DNA from: Sipunculus nudus
Taxonomy: Eukaryota > Annelida > Sipuncula > Golfingiida > Sipunculidae
Length of the DNA: 64,000 nucleotides
NCBI GenBank assembly: GCA_026874595.1
Contig: CM049316.1
Coordinates: 73,129,176 to 73,193,175, forward strand
Reading direction: 5' to 3'
The translations under genes and the position numbers were made by a program. The notes under the pieces were generated by a model. The model saw only the letters and a list, made by a program, of their open reading frames with translations. It had not been told where the DNA came from and ran no database searches. Shown here piece by piece: positions 12,350-25,300 of the stretch (position 1 is its first letter; every line of letters starts with the position of its first letter).

Positions 12350-13085
12350 GTACAAATTACAGTTATGAGGGCTCCGCTTGAAAAAAAGCGGTTCCCCATA
12401 GTAATCACTGTGTCAGCCTGTCCGTTAGTGACGCTTTTTCGCACTGGATATCTCAACAACAATAAGCATGATGTTTCATAAATTCGCAAGGATGGTAGGT
12501 ACAAATGAGGGCTAACGACATGTCGAATTACAGACCTGTCGGAAAACTAACATGACCAACAGAGCACAATCGGTAATTTTCTTTGGCGTGCGATATCTCA
12601 ACCGAAAATGTTTGAACTTTCTCATATTCACATAGATGATTGATATCTTTGAGGGCTCCAGACCTGTTGAAATATAGACCTCTCAAAGTTCTCATGCATA
12701 TGGTCGCCAGAGCAAACTTGGCGATTTGATATCTCAACTCGATCATGCTTGATCATTCTCATATTCATAGGAATGATTGGTACCTATAAAAGCTCCATCC
12801 TGGCCGAAAACACGTCCGACAAAAATCCAATATGCCAATCGGAGTTTTTCTGTCGAAAAAAAATCACATTCAGAATACCCTTGGCCTATTTACAGATCCA
12901 TAGAGATGATTGGTAGCTATTAGGACTTGAATTACCGAATTGATTTTGTACAGCACATATCATTTCTGACATATCTTCTTCAATATGACTTGAACAAGTA
13001 CTATTCTTGTTCCCTCATACATATAGATAAAAAACGGTTTCTGTTTGTCATGCTTTTAAACTATTAACTAAACCTTTTTATCCAT
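12350..13085 (-). mobile_element. Non-autonomous repeat element, inverted copy of 19110-19865
   Basis: Read on the minus strand, this begins near TGACAAACAGAAACCG (13055) and shares ATCTATATGTATGAGGG-like, TTGTTCAAGT and GATATGTCAGAAATGAT-like landmarks in the same order as the plus-strand copy at 19110. Both then have several internal units of about 130-190 bp containing GCTCTGTTGG and GAGATATC boxes. They end alike: ACACAGTGATTACTATGGGG here and ACACGGTGATCACTACTGGG there. The class is unknown; there is no coding sequence. Confidence 0.65.
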
Positions 13086-13290
13086 ATGCAAACTAGTCTA
13101 GCACTACCAGAATTGCGGGGACCTTTGAGTACCATTGTCCGACCATATCTAGTTCAATTTACCGTTTAACAACACAGTACGGATAAAATAACACACATAA
13201 TTGCTGCTGTTTGTAACAAAAAACGTAACTTGTTATTCAAATGGTGTTTAGATTCAAAGAGTAGTGTTATTCACTCCAAATCAGCTGGCA

Positions 13291-14831
13291 CTAATCTTGT
13301 TTCCTGAACAATGCGAGGCGGCCCTGGTACAAGTTGGTAGTCTGAATTGAAAATAAATATATATTTAAAGTTTTATTTATAGATAATTCTAATCAGACCG
13401 TATCACATTATGATATAAAGGATACTCACCGAGAAGAAAAACTAAACGTCGCAAGATTTCGTCTGTCCGTTTCATCGGTCAAGATTAAAATGAACATTTT
13501 TAAAACGGTTTATCTCTAAGCACACAAAAACGTTGCCAAAGCATAAATAGTTTGGATGGGTTAATAACTGGTATTTTATGCATAAATGAGTTGATTTTTT
13601 TGTTTTATTGTATGAATTATGTCAAATACGAAAGTGAGGTTGACATTCATTCAAATATTTATACCTGTCTTTATTACAATAAAGTATGTCTAACTATAAG
13701 GAATGGCAATGAATAGAATACATATCGAATAAACCCGCGTGATTTGTAGGAGAACTAATTCTTTTTATGTTAGATAAGATAACATTTTCAAAATTTAAGA
13801 TTTTTCCTTTAGATAATTCCTTATTTGTTCATTGTTATTTGCCTGTAGACAGCTGCGCTGTGTTATCAATAATTGCCCGAGACAGTCGGCACATAAACTG
13901 CACCTATGATTAGATTATATAATATGGCGGAACTCTGGGGCTTACGCTGGTACACGTATTATTATAGGTGCAAATGGTGATATGGTTCATAGAATAAAAT
14001 TTTAAAATAAAAATTACTATCAACAAGAAGATAGTTTAGGTTAGGTAGGTAGTTCTTAATTGACTGGCAAAGATTGAATGAATATTGAATTATAATGAAA
14101 ACTAGAATGACACTACACAGTTCGCATATCTCATATAAACCATCCCCCCCCCCACCCTCTCAGCAAAACAAGTTACTGTTGTCTTTTATAGTTGGTGGTT
14201 CAATTATAATGTGAAAGTCAGCTGACAGATGGCAGCATCTCGTGGTCTGCAAATAAAATGGTGTCATAAACTAGGCAAATCGGCTTTCAGTGGCTCTGCA
14301 TCAATATTTAATTGGGATTTTATTAGCCCTTTCCTGCTTTGCCCTTTCCCCAACAAATAAATAAATATATTAAAACCAAAGTATCCGTTGTGATTTCCTG
14401 AACGATGGTGTGAGCATGGGGCTTGGTCATGGGCCCTAGCTTTGTAAATTTATGAGTCCATCTTTTCCGTAGCCTGACAAAATATGGAACTGTGTTGTGC
14501 GCTCGGGAACAGGTGACGTCATCTTTGAATATAACAAGAGAAATCACATGAGGCGTCCGGTTTGACTTTGGTTGTTGAGCTTTTGATCCCGTCAGCTTTA
14601 TAAAAATTTTGTATCTCGTCTCCCCATCAACACCAAAGCCTTCATTGGTTAAGCAACCATCTCCATCTAAAGTATTTATAATGTGACGATTATGACACAC
14701 TGTTAAGATATACCTGACGTTGGTGACACTAAAACTTTGTCACGCATCATCTCGAATGCCAGATGACACAGACACAGGCATACACACACACACATATATA
14801 TGAATAGAGAGGGAGAGGGATATAGTGTGTT

Positions 14832-14865
<34 letters not shown>

Positions 14866-17800
14866 ACGCTGTTACTAGATAAGGTAAATGACTGTGCTGA
14901 TATGTCTGATCACAAACTCCTCGAATGTATATATTAACAATCAGTAGACCACGTCTTTGTTCTGTCAGTTCCTGGCTCGTGTTGCTAGAGAACTCCTGAG
15001 TATGTTGCTGTGCCTGTCCCGATTTCCTACTGTGTGTATTCCTGTGCCAGGTCCAGTCCTGTGCTGCCTGATAATGGTAAGGCCTGCCGCCGTCCCTGTC
15101 AGCATTGTTGTTTCAGTCCGGCCTTGAGTCTGCAACCAGCCATGATATAAATTCAGTATTTTTCATGGAAATGTAAGTTACCAAGCACGCATGCAGTCAT
15201 ATACCTTGTTATATACGGACCGTATTATATATAGCCGCATAAGGAATAACACGCATTCATCTTATGTCTCACTACCATAGATTTATTCATACATACACCC
15301 CAAGTAATGTTTCTATCCTTTTGGTTTGCGCCCTTGCATCACTTTAATCCGTTACACTAGTTAGATCCCGTTGAAATTTGGCGATTTTCCTCATAAATTT
15401 TAGGACCAACGGCCTTATAAGAAATGTAACACTTCATTAAAAAAAACCAACATTTATATTTTAAAAGCTTCTGGGTCTTCTAATACTCATAGCAGATCTA
15501 TATTTACTGAACAAAAATCAGGGGATTTAAAATGTATTTTGGACATATGACCCGTGACTTCGACTTTACCTTTTTTAATAAATTTGCTACATTGAAATAT
15601 TGACGCAAATATTACTTTCATTGCATTACTTACTCATTTGGCAAGGCAGAACTTTAACTTGATTTTTCTTAATTAGGCCTATGCTATAAGTTCTTTATTG
15701 CAGTCATCCATTTGGAATCAATCTGTTATTTTCAATGGGCACGACATTGAAAAGACTACAGTATATATGGTGGATAAAGGGATATGTGGAAGTTACTTGT
15801 TTGAATGTGTAGATTAAATGGTCGATAGATTAATGTAAAATTGGAATCTCACAAATGGCTGACGTTGACATAAATGAAAACACATTATATTGATACTCAA
15901 TAATCCCATTACGGCGTCTTCAACAGTCTGTGTCTGCCAGTCGATCAACTTGACTGTAACCGAGTCAATCGTTTCCGTTTGTATCTGACCTCTAACTTAC
16001 AATAGCATCAAAGTACCGATACACCGTGTACTGGTTATTAGCAATCGGTTTGAAGCGGAAATAGGTTTCTAGGTGTAAAGTGCATTCGTTTATCCTGATC
16101 AGAATTAAAAGTTAAATTCTTGTCTGGCAGTAACCACACACATTTCAAGAGACGAAATGCTAGATTGTTTAAACGAAGGAGCCAGGCAGACAGACACATA
16201 AATCAATAAGCTGTATTCAGATGGTGCTGATAAATTTGATCAACGACTCCGATTCGAACGGCACCTATTGTCTTTGTGACCATGTAAGTAAAATATATAT
16301 GCATTGCAAACGGGTCCAAATGAACAGGAAAATACAACACATACCAAGACACACTCATGGGGCTAGGAGCGCCACTTACTGTCCCTGTATAATAGACGTT
16401 TGATTTTTTTACTCCATATAACTTCTTTTTAAACATCCCTAACACCGTATTTTCCCTAATTAATGCAGATCTATAAAGGCGTCGTCTGCAAGATTTTTGG
16501 AGAACATTGGAACATTTATCCTTGACTTAAAATAAGGATGCATTGATGTCTTTCAGTAATATTTTATCTAATACATGTAAGGTTAGTACACATGATGTAT
16601 AATACAGTTATCCCATTGTATATAACCAGGAGACATTCAGTGCTTCCGCGAGCATGTGGGCAGCGATAACGCAAACACATAAGACATAAGACATAAGACA
16701 TAACATGCCAGAGGTAGTATTAAGCTAAATTCTGACGCATTTCTTCCCATTTCTATCTGTTTCTATCTGTTGGTGTGTGTGTGGGTGGATGTTTGTGTGA
16801 TAAGTAGCGGTAAAAATTTTAATGTGTTTGTGTTTCTTTGTACTTGTATTGTTTTCCAACATAATGTAACTAACATGTCAGTGAAAATCTGTGCTACCTA
16901 AATCTACGGACTTTGGATGAAAAATTTAACCATTACAAATGATATTTATCTTAATTATGATTAACTGTTATCCATAAAATGAATGAATATGATTGGCAAC
17001 GTGTACTGCAAAGAAAACAAAAACTGTTCAAGCCTAATTGAAACAATTGCATAACATATCATACATTTTTCACACAAACAGTCAAAACCAACATGAATAA
17101 TTAAATTTTGAACCACTCCGAACAGAATCCGCTCTGTTTCAGTTTAAACTTAAAAATTCTCTTTTAAATTTTCGGATATATATGATTAAGGACAAACTGA
17201 TATCAAAGAAAGTATAATGTCTTTGTATTCATGTATTTTTAAGAACTGCTACAAAAATGAACTTGTTGTAATTAACCTCCCCATTTGGTCTCTCAGTAAT
17301 TATTATTCATCCTCGTGGTCACCTTTAGTTTCCACGGTGAAGTGCTTGAAGAACACCCTATTCTTGCATCTATTCAGTAAAGCCGGTTCACTCCGTGGTC
17401 TAGTAAGGAAATGATTGGGGAATGTAGTCAAAAAATGGTTGTTCAGATACAAGAGTGTCTCCTTCCCTACAACGTGCAGTTTAATCTGGTACCATTTGCG
17501 TCCTTCGGGCGCCCCCTATGGACACCTACGCGACTTCTTGCTCCTGTCATTAACACCGCTTGACTCTCTGACGTAGCAATGCTCATAACAACTGTTTGGC
17601 CAGTGAGGTCTGCTGAAAGTTATTGGCTAAGCCCATGAGTAAAGCTTATTTTAATTTTATCTGAAAAAAAGGATACCCCTTCACGTCATGCTGCGTGTGA
17701 CATACGTTTACTGGAAACCATAAATACGATAAATACCTCGTCAGCAAAAGAACACAGTCAGCGCCGCCACTATATGAGATTCGTCCAAAAGTATGAATTA

Positions 17801-18249
17801 ACTAAGTTTTGATAAGACATTTCTTTCAATTAAAACCCTAAACCGATCAGCCACCCGAAGTGAAACTAATGAAGCAACTAAATATTATTTCATATTCTAT
17901 CCAAGAGGTCTGCATTGTTATTGAAAATATTATCGCGTCTTCAAAGTCATGATTGATTAAACTAAAATACTACCGAAAAACACGAATTCGTAGTTTGCAG
18001 AATCCACAAGATTGAACACAAGGGCGGGATGACCAGAATTCATAGCCTCCGGACCAATATTATTGAACAAGTAAGCGGTTGCAACATATTCTCTGGTTCG
18101 AGGCTCGTACTTGTGCGTGTCTGGGATTGCCATGCAAAAGCTATCTTCCGGGTATTTGGTAGTGGCTCCAGTGTCGTCTAGGTTGATGAAGCAAAGAGCA
18201 TCTCCAATTTTGTCCGAACAAAAGTTGTACTTAAACTTTTCACAATTTC
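13291..18249 (-). CDS. Partial gene: Cys-bearing, LamG/concanavalin-like secreted protein (3 exons)
   Basis: Model of three minus-strand exons: about 18249-17974, 14666-14377 and 13291-13341 (13341 to 13291 in transcript order). Exon one reads CSDKIGDALCFINLDD, then HPALVFNLVDSANYEFVFF, and ends at donor GTAGTA in phase 1. Exon two starts after TACTTTAG in phase 1, so the junction is in frame (..EFVFF-DGDGCLTNEG..). Exon three follows a strong acceptor (TATTTATTTTCAATTCAG), reads TTNLYQGRLALFRKQD and stops. The 'PALVFN..D..NYEFVFF' motif recalls the beta-sandwich core of LamG/concanavalin-like or 3-keto-disaccharide hydrolase (DUF1080-like) domains, where this strand carries ligand. The Cys residues suggest extracellular location. 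The 5' end (signal peptide) was not found; a possible upstream exon ends at a GTAAGT donor near 18937. Exon borders, especially the 5' edge of exon one (18249 or 18238) and the donor of exon two, are provisional. Confidence 0.5.
14833..14864. repeat. (GA)n microsatellite
   Basis: About 16 GA units, with a short (AC)n run at 14783-14793. Lies in the LamG-like gene model just upstream (transcript sense) of its exon two. Confidence 0.9.
16221..16283 (+). other. Isolated 63-bp exon-like segment
   Basis: Bounded by a good acceptor (CTGTATTCAG) and a strong donor (GTAAGTAAA) on the plus strand. Only one frame is open, reading MVLINLINDSDSNGTYCLCD. No partner exons were found on this strand, and it sits inside the intron of a minus-strand model, so it may be chance. 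Confidence 0.15.
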
Positions 18250-18874
18250 CTTTATAATATGAAATGCATTGTCTGATGCTGGTGAACGTTCATTAAAACA
18301 CATGTTTGACCAGCGATATTTTCATTTAAAGTAATTATTTCTGTATGGTTCCTTGCCTTTCGATTAGTCTTACCATTTACAGTGATACGCAGCACGACTG
18401 ACATATGATTATAACCTGCAGGTGGCGCCAGCTCTGCTTATTGACTTTCTGCAGTCGACTTTACTTCAGGACTTGGAATTTTGATAATCGCGAAATAATC
18501 TGATTTCACATGTCAACATATACTGTGCAAATCTTTTCCTTTTATCTCTCCTACCACTTATTAATCATTCCCAAATTTTGTTTATCGACTTTCTGCGACC
18601 CTAAATTGCAAGCAAAACATTTATGAACCCTGAATAAAGAAAATTTCACCATCACCTGGTCTATATCTAACAGTCAAACACATTCATGACCTCTTAAAAT
18701 CAGTGCAATTTGTGTTTGTAACTAACGTTCTGAAATTGTATCCACTTTTCACCATGGTCCAAGGACACCCAACTGTGCGAAAATGATATTAAAAAAAATC
18801 GACATCGCAGCAATTGACTTTCAGCCACCTGATGAGCCGATGAGGCGAAACCGGCGGCAGTGACTCAGATCTGT

Positions 18875-18876
<2 letters not shown>

Positions 18877-18915
<39 letters not shown>
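18877..18915. repeat. (TA)n microsatellite
   Basis: TA run of about 38 bp. Confidence 0.9.
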
Positions 18916-18919
<4 letters not shown>

Positions 18920-19109
18920 TGATTGGGAAAGCACGTTACTTACACATTTCATGCACGCAGTAGTGTTGTTAATACGGCGATCATAAGGCAAACTCAGTGT
19001 CGTTGGTTGCGTTGGAATCGGTCAGCATATTCGGCCACGGTCGAATGGTTTTGTCCTATTGTTGTCGTGACGGCATTTTGACACTAGTTCACTTCTGTTA
19101 TTAACAAGT

Positions 19110-19865
19110 TAAGCTAAGGTTTAAAATATGACAAACAGAAATAGTTTTTTATCCATATGCATAAGGGGAAAATTCTACTGGTTCAAATAATATTTAAGAA
19201 GTTATGTCTGAAATAATGTGTGCAATAGAAAATCACCTATTGTACTCTGTTGGCCATATTTGATTTTGAGCAAGTCTGTATTTCAATGAGTCAGACGCCC
19301 TCATACGCACTAATGATCCCTGTTAATTTGAGAAAGGTCAAGCATGTTCTTGTTGAGATATCGGGTGCGAGAGAAAATCAAAGATTGTGCTCTGTGGCCA
19401 TATTGGAATTCCGACATAGGTGTAATTTGATAGAGATGAAACCTTTATAGGCATTAATCATCTTTGTGTAAATGAGAAAGATCAAGCATGTTCTTGTTGA
19501 GATATTGCCCTTAAAAGCAAATCCACAATTGTACTCAATTGTCCCCCATTGACATTCATATTGGAATTCCGACAGTTCTGTAATTCAGGGACTGAGTTTG
19601 CAAAGGCACCAATAATCCCTGTGAAAATTATAAAGATCAAGCATGTTCTTGTAGAGATATCGGATGCGAAGAAAATTCCCCCAATGTAATCTGGTAGCCA
19701 TATTGAAATTTTATACAGGTCTGTAATTCAACAGGTCTGAAGCCCTTGTATGTAACAATAATTCCTGTGAATTATCGCGCGCAAAAGAAAGTGTCACGGA
19801 CGGAAGTACGGAAAGACGGAAGGACGAAAGGACGGAAGGACGGACTGACACGGTGATCACTACTG
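19110..19865 (+). mobile_element. Non-autonomous repeat element, direct partner of the inverted copy at 12350-13085
   Basis: Starts near ATGACAAACAGAAATAG and has four or more internal units that repeat GTACTCTGTTGGCCATAT, GTCTGTAATTCA, AAGATCAAGCATGTTCTTGT and GAGATATCGG. It ends in a GGACGGAAGGACGGACTGACAC tract (split here into GGACGGAAGG and ACGGACTGACAC) followed by GGTGATCACTACTGGGCCTC. The tract of GACGGA units resembles the tails of several other repeats in the window. No coding capacity. Confidence 0.65.
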
Positions 19866-20319
19866 GGCCTCACTAATTAACTTCCTGTATTACCTTGATT
19901 GCATATGTATTTGCTGTGAGTCAGGTTTTAGCGTCATGAAATCTTATGTCAATATCGCTTTTTTCTGGAATGTACCGTTTTTTGACACTTCGAAGCAAAA
20001 TAATATATCACTATATCTACATATATGTTATATCATTAGAATAAACTGAAAATCAACTTCACCTTACATACTAAATTTCATTAAAATGTTGTTACACCTT
20101 ACAGTTAGAGACATGAATAGAGGTCCCCTAATTTGCTCTTTTTCCAATTAAATTAATGTTTCTTTTAATATCACCATCCGACCGTTCACTATCGTGATCA
20201 TTATTTGGTTTTGAGTTTTTACGTGAACCAGGAGTTATTCAGGTTATATAGTAAATTCCATAAAAATGAACCTGGATTATCAAGAGCGCCTTCATGCATC
20301 ATCATCAAAATAGCATATG

Positions 20320-20500
20320 GTCCCTTCCCTGTCACGATTTTACCTCGGCTCTCTCCACTGGCAACCCGGGTTCGATCCTAGGTGTGGCTATGAGAGCGGG
20401 TTGTAGTTGCCAGTTCAAGGCCGGGGGTTTTCTCCGGGTTCCACGGTTTCCTCCAACCTTAGACGACCGAACGCCATCATCGGAGCCATGGAGAGTGCGA
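20320..20500 (+). mobile_element. tRNA-derived SINE
   Basis: Contains a B-box-like GGGTTCGATCC preceded by a degraded A-box region, then AGAGCGGGTTGTAGTTGCC and the GGTTTTCTCCGGGTTCCACG/GTTTCCTCCAACCTTAGAC body. That body is typical of SINEs in molluscs and other aquatic animals. The open frame reading through it is not a gene. Confidence 0.6.
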
Positions 20501-20519
20501 TGCTTAGTTATAATAGCTA

Positions 20520-22190
20520 TTTGTATAATCCATGTAAAAAATAAGTTTATATGTTATTATGTCCGTCTAAACATCACATTAGTAAAGGCATTTCCTCAAT
20601 TCATTCTAGGAACAGGAAATTATACAGTAAAACTTTTGCAGCTGCATATTGTACAAATTAGCTGAGTGGAGGTTTTAGAATTAATTGCATGTCTACAACT
20701 TTGCAGTTAAGTAATTCCGATATTTGAAAGAACAAAAATAATGAAATAGAAATGTAGTCGAAGGGAGCTTATTTCATTACCAGTCTTTGGTGTGTGCTAA
20801 GAAAATGAATACAGGAACATAAAACTGTGTTCACGTCATCAACTAATGTTTATGATCTGGTGACCTATAACGCCTTGATATTGGCAACTTCAAAAATAGA
20901 TGAATGACTCTGGCACTTTGCCGGGAAAAGACCAGATTTTATTTTATTTTTACAGTATTTTATCAGGAAAGCCCATTCAGCTTAATGCTTTTTTTCATTT
21001 GGGTCCTGTTACAATTGCACATACATTATTACAACAGAAGAAGACCATGGAATATACAAATAGGCAATGAGATAAATAAGGACTAAAATGTGCATACTAA
21101 GAATGGATACTACAAATGGATTTCGCCGAAACATAATAAGTAAAAACAATCACGTGATACATATACACAGTTAATAATGTTAAAATATCGGATAAATATC
21201 AATATGCCAAAAAAAAATTTTAACGACAAGACTTAATGAGATTCATGAAAGTAAGTGTGTAGACTATTCAATATTGGGACTTGGAGAGAATGCTCTACCG
21301 CTCTCTTTATACGGGAAGCGATGTAAGAATTTGGATATGAGCTTGCAATTTGTTCCCCTGGAAATGTCCAGAATAGGACATTTGGTTTGTAATGTTTAGA
21401 CTATGAATTGGGCAAAGGCTAAATTTTAATAGAAGTGCCATTAGTTTGGTATCCATGGGTTCCCGCTAAAACTAAAAAGAATATTAAAGAGTTGATTGCA
21501 TGACCAGTAAAACATTTAAAAACTAAAATTAATGAAAAGTAGCGGTAACGCTTATCCACTGTCATCCAGTTCATCTAGATTACCTCCAAATGTTACACTC
21601 CCTGTGTGTTACTCCAATATACGCAACATTTGTCAACATATTTTAATATTATATAAGGTTACTTGAAAAAAGATCTAACAACTAACAAACCATTTAACGA
21701 AGTAATCAACAATTATCTTATCAAGTTGTCTACGCTCGGAAGATCACTGACCATGAGACCACTCCCTGGCGCCGTTTCACAGCAAACCCTGCCACTAAAA
21801 CAGTGAGTGAATAGGGGGAGTAACAAATGTTTTATGACCATTGTATTAAGTTTATAGGGTTAAAATGAACAATGTCAAGGTTAAATTGAAACATAAGAGG
21901 AAGTTATGTTCAGATGAACTCTTCTAAGTATACATATTTCGGCTGTGTAAAACATTTAGTATACCATCCAGCAAAACAGCTCAGGCCCCCTCCAAGGCCT
22001 TTCCTTTCTTGCAACAATTAATTAAGGATTTTACTTATAACCTATGTATTTACCCTTATACCAAATTAATTCATATGTACAATGGAAATATAATAATTCC
22101 AGTGACAATAATCCGATTGACCAACCTAGATTTATAGGGGATGTGTTTCTAAACCAATAGAAATAGAATTGCCTTAATGCGACTTTAACA
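20520..22190. other. Intergenic region downstream of the SAMHD1-fusion gene
   Basis: Lies between the stop codon at 22192 and the next gene model. AT-rich, with no supported exon. It should hold the 3' UTR and polyadenylation site of the fusion gene, but I could not fix either. Confidence 0.5.
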
Positions 22191-22191
22191 C

Positions 22192-22332
22192 CTAAATTGC
22201 GGTTAGTTTCTTGTCACACCATTTGAGAAATTGTTGATGATAGGTTTTGAGTTTGTCTTTCTCGGGCTTTGGTGTCGTTACGTACACATACAACATGACG
22301 TCCTCAAACGTCTTGGGAAGCATCTTGGAAAT
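22192..22332 (-). CDS. Fusion gene exon 21: C-terminus and stop
   Basis: 141 bp including [23 protein letters not shown], then [14 protein letters not shown] and stop. Equivalent to human '[20 protein letters not shown]...YFVQWC'. The protein ends here, so the human tail with T592 and the extreme C-terminus has no counterpart. Confidence 0.85.
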   Translation of the reverse strand: MSKMLPKTFEDVMLYVYVTTPKPEKDKLKTYHQQFLKWCDKKLTAI

Positions 22333-25300
22333 CTGGAAGAGGGACGACAGAAGACAGAATATACTTAAACAGAGAATGGAGAAAACTTATACTAAATTTG
22401 AAAACGCAACATTGCTGATGGCTATAACAGATAAATTCGAAAACTGTTGAATAATGAATTATTCCACTGAGATCAGCGCCATCTTATATTCATTTCTAAG
22501 ATTATGTAATAATTCAAAGCATTATCAAACTATTCAGTACTATTCAAAGTATTTAAATAAATTGTGAATATGTCATGCTCTATAATTCTCAACACCTCCA
22601 ACTTGGAGTTACACCTCCAAGGTCAAGGTTATAGATCAAACAACTTAAATATATTTTATCAACCCTCATGTTCTCTCTAGGGGTTTTAAATTGTCATCCG
22701 CAAAGAGCCATCTAGATGTTATTTGTTTACTCCAGTAACATGTTAAGCATGTCATGCATTTCTTCACTGGTTATGACCAATACCAGGAATAAGACCTTTC
22801 GCCCACATACAGAGACGTTTAAAAATGGTCTTGTAATTCGATGGCTAAGTTTCAATATATTTTTTTGCATAAAGCGATTTACAAAAGACCTCTCACTTTT
22901 CCCTTCATTTTCTTGGCCTTGTCAGGGTTGTTGGAATCCCAAAAATCAAGGTCATCCACGTTTACCTCTGCTTCTCCGTAGCTCATCCTTACATCCTATA
23001 AGCACATATTGAACACTGTTGATCCTACATTGACGGCCTCAAGGTCACTTGGTCAAGTTAGTTATAGGGAGTCCATGATATGTAGCTTACAATTATTTAT
23101 TTTTTTATAATATGATGCATGTGGATATAAAATGAACAATTTCCCGTGTATTTATCATTTTTAAGATTGATGGGATACGATCTAGATGTTCAAAACTTAC
23201 ACGGTGTAACATGAAAGGGACTAACGTATTATTGAGGTTAACCATTGTGCTTTTGATATAGGTTGTATAGTAGGACTATAAAATGCATCGAATGACATGT
23301 TTTATATGTAAAAACTAATCTCTTACATATTATCTGGTTGCCCGCCTGATAGAGAAGGAAATTTTCAATCGACCAACACGGATATAGAAACAAGTGACCC
23401 ATGGGTCATGACGCTCAGCTGACTGGGAAGAGATTCACAAAAGGAAATTTTATCATCAGAATGGTAGATACCCATTCAACTGAAGCATCAAACAGATTAA
23501 CCAACAGGCCAAGATTTAGTCTGTATTTATATATCTGAAAAATAGAGAAAAAATGTGTAAACTTTAAAAACTAGAATACGGGTAGCCGACAAGTGACTAC
23601 GTGTATCTGCCAAAATCAGAGTGAAGTGAGGCATGGATTGAGTGGCAAGGGGAAACAGAGTGAGGTATGTTGCATATTAGCATGGATGTCTGCAGCCTAA
23701 ATGTGTATGTAGGTTGTGCAACCTACCACAAATCGAGAAAGCTGTCCAAGTTGTATACATATGCAAAATTTTAGGCAGAAAAGTCAAACCACTACATGGA
23801 TATGAGCGATTTTAGCCCACGGCAGACAAACAGACAGACGCTGTGCAAAAATGGTTGCAGTTTTGTGTATGATAAAGAGCTATGTTAGATCTATACACAT
23901 CCAAAATTTTGGCCCGATCGGTCAAACGGTTCCCGAGATATGAGCTTGGATGTCATCAGCGTGAACGTGAATGTAGGTGGTGCCACCTGTCATAAAATCA
24001 AGAAAGCTATCCAGGATGTATAAAACTGCAAAATTTTAGGCAGATATGTCAAACCACTGCCGAGATATGAGTGACATTATTGCACGGCAGACAAACAGAC
24101 AAATGCTGTGCAAAAATGGTTGCAGGTGGCGCCACCAGTTTAGCGTATGATAAAGAGCTATGTTAGATCTATATACATGCAAAAATTTGACCCGATCCGT
24201 CAAACGGTTCCCGAAATATGAGCTTGGATGTTATCAGCGTGAATGAGAATGTAGGTGGCGCCACCTGTCATAAAATCAAGAAAGCTATCCAGGATGTATA
24301 CGCATGCCGAATTTCAGGTGAATTAGTCAATTGACTGCAGAGATATGAGTGATTTTAACCAAAGGCAGATGAACAGATGGACACTGTGCAAACATGGTTA
24401 CAGGTGGCGCCACCATTTTTTGTGTATGTAATAGAGCTATCCAAGGGCTACATTGGTATAAATTTTATTTCCTGATCAGTCAAACGGTTCCCGAGATATG
24501 AGCTTGGAAAGCTGATAAAATCAAGTCCCAAAGGAGCTCTCTGGAAACGAACGCGGCAACAGCGGAGGAACCCAGTCAAAAACATAGTATCCACAAAACT
24601 TCGTTTTGGCGGGTACAAAAATACAGGTGGCTCCACCAGTCTGCAGAAACTAATAAAAACACTTACAAACATCAATATCCATGCAAAGAATCATGGTGAT
24701 CTCCCCATTAGTTGTTCAGATACTTCAGCTTTTGTATCAAATTGTCCATTATTCTGAGGGATACTTCGGAGTCCTATAGCTTGAAGGATATGGGTAACAG
24801 AGACCTAATTTTAAGTTTCCACAGGCACTTTTCATGGGCCTTCTTGCATGACAAGAATGAAGATTCTAGGTCCTGTTGTTGCGATTTGTACCCTGTTGAC
24901 AGATAACCACATCTTTAAAGGTATCAAAAAAAGAAATAAAATCGTAAAAATTTGAAAAAAATAGAGGTGGCGCACCCAGTCTGCAGAAACTGATGGAACA
25001 GGTCATGATCAATATGTATGCCGAAAATCATGACCATCAGTGTTGTAGTTTTTGATATACTACAGTTTTTGTATCAAATTTTCCATTATTCTGTGGGGTA
25101 ATTTGGAGCCATACAGCTTAAAGAATATAGGTAACAGAGACCTAATTTCAGGTTTCCATGGAGACTTTTCATGGGTCTCCCTGTGTGTCAAGAATGAAGA
25201 TTCTAGGTCCAGTTTTAATGATTGGTGCCCTGTTAACAGATGTTCATAACTTTAAAGGTCACAAAAATAGAGAAAAAAATCGTAAAAAAACCCGAACAAA

